Positions 40,642 to 46,265 of a stretch of DNA of 46,265 bases are shown here, piece after piece. The translations under genes and the position numbers were made by a program. The notes below the pieces were generated by a model that searched no databases, was not told the origin of the DNA, and was given only the letters and a program-made list of their open reading frames with translations. Numbering within the stretch: position 1 is the first letter of the stretch; every line of letters starts with the position of its first letter. Source of the DNA: Deltaproteobacteria bacterium. GTDB lineage: Bacteria > Desulfobacterota > Desulfobacteria > Desulfobacterales > UBA2156. The DNA lies in NCBI GenBank assembly GCA_019309485.1, contig JAFDGC010000024.1, positions 1 to 46,265 on the forward strand. The letters are read 5' to 3'.

Positions 40642-41886
40642 TCATCGGATCAGCATGCCCACGACGGCGCCGGTCATACAGGTGGCAAGGGTTCCGGCCA
40701 AGATGGAGCGGATGCCCAAGGAGACGATTTCGTCTCTTCTGGACGGGACCATGGTCCCCAATCCGCCGATCATGATGCCCAAGCTTCCGGGGTTGGCAAA
40801 TCCGCACATGGCATAGGTCAGCATGATGCGGCTGCGGGGAGAGAGGGCTCCATCTGGAAGTCTCCCCAGATTCAGGTACGCCAAAAGCTCGTTGAGTATG
40901 GTTTTGATTCCCATGAGTTTTCCCGCCGTCGTGGCTTCGTCCCATGGAATCCCCATGATCCAGACCACCGGTGCCATGACATAACCCATCAGTCGTTCCA
41001 GGGTGACGGGTTCCCCTTTGAGGTCCGGCAAAAATCCCAACACCAGATTTCCCAGATGCACCAGCGCCACCAGGACGATGAGCATGGCCACGATGTTCAT
41101 AAGAAGTTGCACGCCCTGGATCGTTCCCCTGGTAACGGCATCCATGGCGCTGGAAGCCTCCTCCGGAGGTCGGATCGTCCCCACCGTCAGGGTTCCGGTT
41201 TCCGGGACCATGGTCTTTGCAACGGTGACGGCTGCCGGGGCGCTGATAATGGAGGCGGTAAGGATGTGTCCCATGGCATCCGGGATGACGTGGGCAAGGA
41301 GGCTGGAGTACAATACCATCACCGTACCGGCAATGGTGGCCATGCCGCAGGTCATCAGAGAAAAGAGTTCGCTTTTTGTCATGTCTTTCAGATACGGGCG
41401 GATGAACAAAGGCGATTCCACCATTCCGACAAAGATATTGGCCGAAACCCCCAACCCTTCCGCCCCGCCGATCTTCATGGTCTTTTGAAGCGTCCAGGAA
41501 AAGGCCCTGACCACGGCGGGGAGTATTTTCCAATAGAACAATAAGGCGGATAGGGCGCTGGTCACCAGGATCAGAGGCAGCGCCTGGAACGCCAGGACAA
41601 ATGTGGCGTTGGGGAACTTGGCTTCAAAGGGAAGTGGTCCACCCCCCAGGTACCCGAAGACAAAGGCGGTACCGGCGGTGGTGGATTCTTGAAGGGCAAG
41701 GATAATACGGTTCAGGGCCAGAAAGACCTGTCGAAAAAACGGCAGCTTCAGGACCAATGCGCCTACGGCAACCTGAAGCCCGATACCCGTCATGAGGGTT
41801 CGGATCGATATCCGCCGCCGGTTTTCGCTCAGAAGTACCGCGATGGCGGCAAAGACCGCCAGTCCAAGGATGCCCCTGACAATCAC
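40642..41886 (-). CDS. CNT-family concentrative nucleoside transporter
   Basis: About 414 residues from GTG 41886, preceded by AAAAAGGAGGGG; ATG 41916 in the same frame lacks a ribosome site. It has the CNT layout: N-terminal helices, TAGTAFVFGYLGG, FQALPLILVTSALSALLFY, GGAEGLGVSANIFVGMVESPLFIRPYLKDMTKSELFSLMTCGMATIAGTVMVLY, and the C-terminal NELLAYLNLGRL and MLTYAMCGFANPGSLGIMIGGLGTMVPSRR. Known members use Na+ or H+ to import nucleosides. It lies 17-47 bp downstream of cbiB on the same strand, with no obvious functional link. Confidence 0.9.
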   Translation of the reverse strand: MIVRGILGLAVFAAIAVLLSENRRRISIRTLMTGIGLQVAVGALVLKLPFFRQVFLALNRIILALQESTTAGTAFVFGYLGGGPLPFEAKFPNATFVLAFQALPLILVTSALSALLFYWKILPAVVRAFSWTLQKTMKIGGAEGLGVSANIFVGMVESPLFIRPYLKDMTKSELFSLMTCGMATIAGTVMVLYSSLLAHVIPDAMGHILTASIISAPAAVTVAKTMVPETGTLTVGTIRPPEEASSAMDAVTRGTIQGVQLLMNIVAMLIVLVALVHLGNLVLGFLPDLKGEPVTLERLMGYVMAPVVWIMGIPWDEATTAGKLMGIKTILNELLAYLNLGRLPDGALSPRSRIMLTYAMCGFANPGSLGIMIGGLGTMVPSRRDEIVSLGIRSILAGTLATCMTGAVVGMLIR

Positions 41887-41933
41887 GCGGTCATCCCCTC
41901 CTTTTTTCGGCTTCATCCATTGTCATGCAGGTA

Positions 41934-42881
41934 TCAAATCATCCGGAATGTGGCAAGGACCATGGCCACGACGGTCCACAGGGCTGCGGACAGGAGCATG
42001 AGATCACAGGCCTGGCGGATATGAAAAGGCCTGGCCCTCCCCAGGCCGATGCCGATGACGGGTTTTTCCACCCGGACGCCCTGATAGCAGCCGGGTCCGC
42101 CCAGGGTAATCCTCAACACCCCTGCAAAGGCGGCTTCGGGATACCCTGCGTTGGGGCTGGCGTGCCGGTTTCCTTCCCGCAGGGCGGTTTTCAGCGCCTT
42201 TTTCCCGGTCCCGGCAAGGAAGGCGGCGGCAAGGGTGATGACGAAAATGGAAATCCGGGAGGGGATGAAATTGGCGGCATCGTCGATTTTGGCGGCGGCC
42301 TTACCGAACGACCCATACGTTTCGTTTTTGTATCCGATCATTGAGTCGAGGGTGTTCACCATTTTAAAAGCCATGGCCAAGGCCCCTCCGCCCAGGACGG
42401 TGTAAAACAACGGGGAGATGACGCCGTCCACCAGGTTCTCGGCAACGGATTCGACGGTGGCCTGGGAAATCTTTTCCCTATCCAGCGCGTTGACGTCCCG
42501 GCCGACGATCATCCCCGTTTTTTCCCGCGCCTCCAGCAACCGGTTTTTTTGCAGAGCCTGAAAAACGGCCCCGCCCGCATCGGCCAGGGATCGGGCGGAA
42601 ATGCTGTAATAGATCAAAAGCGTTTCCAAACTATCGGCCAAAACAGGGTGAAGCCCCTCGGCTAAGACCAGAAGCCCCCGGCAAACACCCCATGTCCCTC
42701 CGATCAGGAAGACCGCCAAGAGGGCGCCGGAGAGCACCCGGTTCAAAGAAAGATTCCGGAAAGACCCCTCCAGGGCCTCGATGCTTTTTCCCATCCATCG
42801 GATCGGATGGGGAAGCCATCGCGGGTCCCCGAAAAGAAAATCCAGGACAAATGCGGCTGCGATCATTTCCCAAAGCGCCAT
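41934..42881 (-). CDS. cbiB: Adenosylcobinamide-phosphate synthase
   Basis: A 315-residue membrane protein of the CbiB/CobD family. N-terminal DFLFGDPRWLPHPIRWMGKSIEALE is the family signature; further motifs are GRDVNALDREKISQATVESVAENLVDGVISPLFYTVLGGGALAMAFKMVNTLDSMIGYKNETYGSFGKAAAKIDDAANFIPSR and HASPNAGYPEAAFAGVL. It attaches the aminopropanol (or its phosphate) side chain to adenosylcobyric acid. It is divergent from cobO, 260 bp away, another late step of cobalamin synthesis. I saw no B12-riboswitch boxes in the region between. Confidence 0.95.
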   Translation of the reverse strand: MALWEMIAAAFVLDFLFGDPRWLPHPIRWMGKSIEALEGSFRNLSLNRVLSGALLAVFLIGGTWGVCRGLLVLAEGLHPVLADSLETLLIYYSISARSLADAGGAVFQALQKNRLLEAREKTGMIVGRDVNALDREKISQATVESVAENLVDGVISPLFYTVLGGGALAMAFKMVNTLDSMIGYKNETYGSFGKAAAKIDDAANFIPSRISIFVITLAAAFLAGTGKKALKTALREGNRHASPNAGYPEAAFAGVLRITLGGPGCYQGVRVEKPVIGIGLGRARPFHIRQACDLMLLSAALWTVVAMVLATFRMI

Positions 42882-43140
42882 CGGTTTTTCCGCTTTTTTA
42901 AATGGTATAACAACTTGAAAATAAAGGGTTTACAGTTCGATCAAATGAAAATCGTCAAGAAAAGACACCCTAAATTCCTTGTCATGGCTCCCTGATCGGT
43001 TTAAGGATGCCTATCAGACCCCGCCCATGGGATCAAGCACCCGGGGGTTTATCGTTTCAAAGTCGGATCGAAGGCTCTTTTTACGGCGTTTTGTCGGTGC
43101 AAGAGGAAACGTAGATCCATTTGATCGGATCTGGTTACGG

Positions 43141-43668
43141 ATGCAAACCAACGGACTTCTGATGATCTTTACGGGGAACGGCAAAGGGAAAACCACTGCC
43201 GCCGTCGGACTGGCCCTCCGCGCCGCGGGTCACGGATTTCCGGTCTTGTTTTTGCAATTCATGAAAGGGCAAAGACACATCGGGGAGATTCTCGCCTTTA
43301 AACGAAACCCGCTTCCGATCCATTTTCGGCAATACGGCCGACCGGGCTTTGTCCAGAGCCGGGCGTGCGAGCCCTTGGACGTTTACCTGGCTCACCAAGC
43401 CCTGGAGGCATGCCGCACCCAAATGGCCGCCGGCGCTTATCAAATGATCGTCCTTGACGAGATCAACGTCGCCGTGGATTTCGGACTTCTTCGGGTTGAC
43501 GAAGTCCTTGCGGTCTTGAAGATGCGGCCATCGAATCTGCATCTGGTCTTGACCGGAAGAAACGCGCCCCCGGCATTTATGGATCTCGCCGATCTGGTCA
43601 CGGAGATGAAAGAAATCAAGCATCCATATCAAAAGAAGATTCGAGCGCAAAAAGGCATCGAATTTTAA
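43141..43668 (+). CDS. cobO: Cob(I)alamin/cob(I)yrinic acid a,c-diamide adenosyltransferase, CobO/BtuR type
   Basis: A 175-residue protein from ATG 43141. It has the P-loop FTGNGKGKTTAAVGLALRAAGHG (residues 10-32), FLQFMKGQRHIGE, MIVLDEINVAVDFGLL and the LTGRNAPPAFMDLADLVTEMKEIKHPYQKKIRAQKGIEF ending, all typical of CobO/BtuR. It transfers the adenosyl group of ATP to cobalt. The ribosome site is weak; upstream in-frame codons to 42979 look non-conserved. A palindromic repeat fragment starts 2 bp after the stop. Confidence 0.95.
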   Translation: MQTNGLLMIFTGNGKGKTTAAVGLALRAAGHGFPVLFLQFMKGQRHIGEILAFKRNPLPIHFRQYGRPGFVQSRACEPLDVYLAHQALEACRTQMAAGAYQMIVLDEINVAVDFGLLRVDEVLAVLKMRPSNLHLVLTGRNAPPAFMDLADLVTEMKEIKHPYQKKIRAQKGIEF

Positions 43669-43670
43669 TG

Positions 43671-43709
43671 TGTGGAGCCGTCCTGAAAGGCGGGGCTTGC
43701 GGGAAACCT
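43671..43709. repeat. Truncated composite palindromic repeat
   Basis: TGTGGAGCC (as at 10543) is directly joined to GTCCTGAAAGGCGGGGCTTGCGGGAAACC, which equals the right half of the A unit. The middle is missing, as if deleted between the two palindromes. It lies 2 bp after the cobO stop. Confidence 0.6.
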
Positions 43710-43817
43710 TTTGGTCAAAGAAAGAGAAGCGCCGAAATCGGTTGCAATTCGAGGCAATAGATGCGTATAAAAGAGCCAAAAAATAAGCGCTTGGTAACAA
43801 ACAAAGGACGGACATCC

Positions 43818-44186
43818 ATGCAACGGATTCTCGTGATCGATGACGAAGCACAGTTTCGTTCCATGATCCGCAGGCTCCTGGAACGGCAGGGATACCTCGT
43901 GTTGGAAGCCCCGGACGGCGAAGAGGGGATCAAACTTTTTGAGGGGCAGGGAGCGGATCTCGTCATCACGGATATCGTGATGCCCAATAAAGAGGGCCTG
44001 GAAACCATCATGGAACTGAGGCGCAAGATACCCCGCCCCAAGATCATCGCCGTATCCGGGGGCGGTCGGATTGGTCCGGAATCCTATCTCCACCTGGCGG
44101 AAAAATTCGGCGCCGTGAAGGTGTTCAGCAAACCCTTCGATCTTAAAGTATTTTTACAAGCCGTACAGGAAGCGCTTTCCGACTGA
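43818..44186 (+). CDS. CheY-like single-domain response regulator
   Basis: A 122-residue receiver domain from ATG 43818 (MQRILVIDDE); ATG 43761 adds 19 lysine-rich residues of doubtful value. Acidic pocket Asp8-Asp9, phosphorylation site Asp52 in LVITDIVMPNKEG, Ser80 in IIAVSGGG and Lys105 in FSKPFD are all present. There is no output domain, so it signals by protein contact or works with a kinase elsewhere. It is followed by a clear terminator, so it is a single-gene unit. Confidence 0.9.
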   Translation: MQRILVIDDEAQFRSMIRRLLERQGYLVLEAPDGEEGIKLFEGQGADLVITDIVMPNKEGLETIMELRRKIPRPKIIAVSGGGRIGPESYLHLAEKFGAVKVFSKPFDLKVFLQAVQEALSD

Positions 44187-44223
44187 CGCCTCATTCGTTG
44201 AAGACTTCACCGTCTTCATATCC

Positions 44224-44253
44224 AACCCGCGATGGAAACGCGCGGGTTTTTTT
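44224..44253 (+). terminator. Intrinsic terminator after the response regulator
   Basis: AACCCGCG (44224-44231) pairs with CGCGGGTT (44241-44248) around a 9-nt loop, followed by a run of T to 44253. It lies 38 bp after the stop at 44186. Confidence 0.8.
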
Positions 44254-44416
44254 CTTGAAACCGGGTGGTCCACACGCCTCGATGGAAAAAATGCCGAAAA
44301 AAAGGATCCATGAAGATGGAATCGTAGAAAGCGCCGATTTTGTTCACACCGTCACCCTTTTACGATCTTGTCCGGCTTGAAGCACAAGCACCATCAGGGA
44401 ATCAAGGAAAAAGCCC

Positions 44417-45340
44417 ATGCCGTTGAACACCGGCGGAAGGCGGGGAAGCCGGATACCCCGCCTATCGCCCTTTTTCTATTTGATGATCGCGCCTTTATGT
44501 TGGGCCGGGAACGTCGTTCTGGCCCGGGGAATTCATGAACAGATCCCGCCCGTGGCCTTTGCCTTCTGGCGATGGACGGCAGCGTTCTGCCTGTTGTTGC
44601 CTTTTGGATATCGATCCCTCCGGCGGGATTGGCACACCACGGGCCGGCACTGGAAAATTCTGATCTTTTTGTCCCTAACCGGCATCGCCGGTTTCAATAC
44701 CCTCCTTTACAAAGCAGTCCATACCACGACGGCCGTCAACAGCGCCCTGATTCAAACCGCCATGCCTGCGGTGATCATTCTCATCTCCCTGGTCGTTTTC
44801 AGGGAAAGCGTAACGGTGGTTCAGATTACGGGCGCAATTCTCTGCATGATCGGCGCGACCTGGGTCGTGGTCCGGGGGGAGTGGTTTAAAATATTTTCCA
44901 TCGAATGGGTCCATGGGGATGTCCTGATGATGGTGGCGGTGGTGCTGTATGCGTTTTATTCCACGTTTTTAAGGAGCCGGCCCCCGATCCATCCCGTCAG
45001 TTTCATGCTGTTGACCTTTTTTCTCGGGCTTTCCGGGCTTTTCCCCCTTTATCTGTGGGAACGTTTCGTCACCGGGCCGTTTCCGGTCGATACCGGCATC
45101 CTCGCGAGCATTCTGTATGTGGCTGTTTTTCCGTCCATCGTGGCCTATTTCTGCTGGAATCGTGGGATCGAGCTCATCGGCGCCAATCGCGGGGGGCTTT
45201 TCATCAATCTCATTCCGGTCTTTGCATCGATCCTGGCCGTCTTCTGGCTGGGAGAAAAACTCCAAGCCCATCACGCCATGGGCATGCTCTTGATCTTCTC
45301 CGGCATGCTCCTTTTCAATCGAAAACCAAAAAGAAAATAA
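44417..45340 (+). CDS. DMT/EamA-family transporter
   Basis: A 307-residue protein with ten hydrophobic segments in two EamA repeats. Repeat 1 begins SPFFYLMIAPLCWAGNVVLARGI and includes PVAFAFWRWTAAFCLLLPF and NSALIQTAMPAVIILISLVVFRESVTVVQITGAILCMIGATWVV. Repeat 2 begins GDVLMMVAVVLYAFYSTFLRSRP and ends GANRGGLFINLIPVFASILAVFWLGEKLQAHHAMGMLLIFSGMLL. Members export amino acids or metabolites; the substrate is unknown. Start ATG 44417 follows AAGGAAA. Confidence 0.88.
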   Translation: MPLNTGGRRGSRIPRLSPFFYLMIAPLCWAGNVVLARGIHEQIPPVAFAFWRWTAAFCLLLPFGYRSLRRDWHTTGRHWKILIFLSLTGIAGFNTLLYKAVHTTTAVNSALIQTAMPAVIILISLVVFRESVTVVQITGAILCMIGATWVVVRGEWFKIFSIEWVHGDVLMMVAVVLYAFYSTFLRSRPPIHPVSFMLLTFFLGLSGLFPLYLWERFVTGPFPVDTGILASILYVAVFPSIVAYFCWNRGIELIGANRGGLFINLIPVFASILAVFWLGEKLQAHHAMGMLLIFSGMLLFNRKPKRK

Positions 45341-45417
45341 GGCCGGGGCGAAAGGTCGTATTCTTTTTAAAAAGCGGTTTCATTGGACGGATAAAAAATC
45401 ATCTCATCTTGTTATGG

Positions 45418-45438
45418 AAATCGTCTTTTAGACGATTT
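45418..45438. terminator. Hairpin after the DMT transporter
   Basis: AAATCGTCT (45418-45426) and AGACGATTT (45430-45438) form a 9-bp stem with a TTT loop, followed by TC; the T-run is short. It lies 78 bp after the stop and could act in either direction. Confidence 0.45.
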
Positions 45439-45541
45439 TCAGTCCCCTTTCCCATCCTTTACAAATAGACGATAACAAGATCGGGCTTCTTACGAAGCCG
45501 TCAACGATTAGAAGTGCCAAAAAGCGGAAAGAAGCCGGATT

Positions 45542-46265
45542 GTGGAAGAAACCTCCCGTCGATACGTCTTTTGTACCCAGGGGGTCTGTTGCCCGGAGAT
45601 CCATTTCCGTTTGTCCGGAAGATGCCTCCATGGCGTCCGGTTCATGGGCGGCGGATGTCCGGGAAACGCACTTCTGGCGGCCCGGTTGATGGAAGGCAGA
45701 TCCGCAGAGGAAGTAATGTCCCTTGCCCGGGGCGTCCCCTGTCGAAACGGAACATCCTGCCCGGACCAGTTGGCCATGGGGATGGCCGCCGCCCTTGCCG
45801 GAGATTTAGCGCCTGCGGTTTCCTTTAAAATCGAGGCGGATCCGCAGCCTCGAAGCCGCATCGGGTTGATCGGCGCACCCAGGGGCCGGATGGATCTGTT
45901 GCAGCATGTCTTCCGCTCCATGAAAAGACACGGGGTGGAAAGCATCTATTGTTTGGGAAACCTCATCGGGGATCCACGGGATGACGCCGTCATCGAAGTG
46001 ATTGAAAAGAAGTCGCTTTTTGCCGTGGCCGGCGAACAGGAATGGGCCCTTGCCCAGGGCAAGGTGCCGGAGTCGGCGTCTTTATCGGATCCGAAAAGGG
46101 CCTGGCTGAGAGCCCTTCCCCAGGCCGCCTCCTTTCAGATGGCCGGAAAAACGGGTTTTGCCTTTTACGGCCGATACCTCCAGACGCTCGAAGGATACTC
46201 GGATTTCGAACCCTTTGCCCTGGAAATCAACATGATCTGTGATCTGGTCGATTTCATGGAAAATG
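45542..46265 (+). CDS. TSCPD-domain protein with a metallophosphoesterase-like region (3' end outside window)
   Basis: From GTG 45542 the frame stays open to the window edge (241 codons so far). Residues about 10-95 match the TSCPD domain: FRLSGRCLHGVRFMGGGCPGNALLAARLMEGRSAEEVMSLARGVPCRNGTSCPDQLAMGMAAAL, with cysteines likely to bind metal; this domain also ends some B12-dependent ribonucleotide reductases. From about 103, RIGLIGAPRGRMDLLQHVFRSMKRHGVESIYCLGNLIGDP looks like the start of a calcineurin-like phosphoesterase (GD/GN motif partly changed), followed by FAVAGEQEWALAQGK. The function and the true end are unknown. Confidence 0.7.
   Translation, partial: MEETSRRYVFCTQGVCCPEIHFRLSGRCLHGVRFMGGGCPGNALLAARLMEGRSAEEVMSLARGVPCRNGTSCPDQLAMGMAAALAGDLAPAVSFKIEADPQPRSRIGLIGAPRGRMDLLQHVFRSMKRHGVESIYCLGNLIGDPRDDAVIEVIEKKSLFAVAGEQEWALAQGKVPESASLSDPKRAWLRALPQAASFQMAGKTGFAFYGRYLQTLEGYSDFEPFALEINMICDLVDFMEN

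Noticed and set aside
42882-43140. Cobalamin riboswitch between cbiB and cobO
   Set aside because: Neither a B12-box-like sequence nor the expected paired elements were found on either strand by eye.
44198-44380. 60-codon frame after the response regulator
   Set aside because: It spans an intrinsic terminator and has no ribosome site.

Overview
The window is bacterial chromosomal DNA with moderately high GC content, dense short operons and many ATGA-type gene overlaps. The gene content suggests a member of Desulfobacterota (former Deltaproteobacteria), probably a sulfur-metabolising anaerobe. The clues are a DsrE2/TusA/NarI-like/HdrD-like sulfur-redox operon, an ADP-forming acyl-CoA synthetase, a fused acetyl-CoA hydrolase/GNAT protein, a stand-alone short N-acetylglutamate synthase, and late cobalamin genes. 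This is inferred from gene families; no rRNA or other direct taxonomic marker was read.

Layout. 1-3839 (+): a YbhGFSR-type exporter operon (adaptor tail, two ATPases, two permeases). 3872-6831 (-): a MarR-headed sulfur operon (marR, dsrE2, tusA, NarI-like cytochrome, broken HdrD-like Fe-S gene). 6972-10126 (-): a broken ADP-forming acyl-CoA synthetase and an AcuI/YhdH-type reductase. 10332-15474 (+): a promoter, a long repeat-filled leader, then DUF3108, double-UspA, AcuC-type deacetylase, a Cys-rich protein and a polytopic membrane protein. 15462-17054 (-): a J-domain protein and an enoyl-CoA hydratase-like protein. 17187-18437 (+): radical SAM and GDT1-like genes. 18606-19772 (-): a winged-helix-like protein and a frameshifted DUF3786-like gene. 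20082-21746 (+): thiolase and a small membrane protein. 21878-29639 (+): AI-2E-type permease, gyrA, gpsA, radC, a small Cys protein, pgk and a TVP38-like protein, closely spaced. 29650-30832 (+): an unrecognised gene with its own promoter. 30834-31358 (-): NAGS-like GNAT. 31710-33036 (+): an IS701-type transposase with a frameshift. 33245-34750 (+): a membrane sulfatase-fold protein. 35459-37426 (-): PBP1A. 37482-40603 (+): small His-rich protein, GAF protein, acetyl-CoA hydrolase/GNAT fusion. 40642-42881 (-): CNT nucleoside transporter and cbiB. 43141-45340 (+): cobO, a CheY-like regulator, a DMT exporter. 45542 to the end (+): a TSCPD/phosphoesterase-like protein cut by the window.

Two themes stand out. 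First, gene disruption: four genes have clear frame-breaking lesions, each of a different type (out-of-frame deletion plus TGA codon, small deletion of the catalytic loop, 19-bp tandem duplication, single-A insertion), and there is a possible dehydrogenase remnant. This means either recent decay or assembly error. Second, repeats: at least three families of palindromic elements sit in leaders and intergenic gaps. One is a composite A+B palindrome found just upstream of three start codons and just after one stop codon.

No CRISPR array, tRNA, rRNA, phage or canonical defence system was seen. The best candidates for something undescribed are the composite repeat family, the CoA-transferase/GNAT fusion lacking its expected catalytic glutamate, the asymmetric split ATPase pair, and the unrecognised 365-residue gene with a strong promoter.
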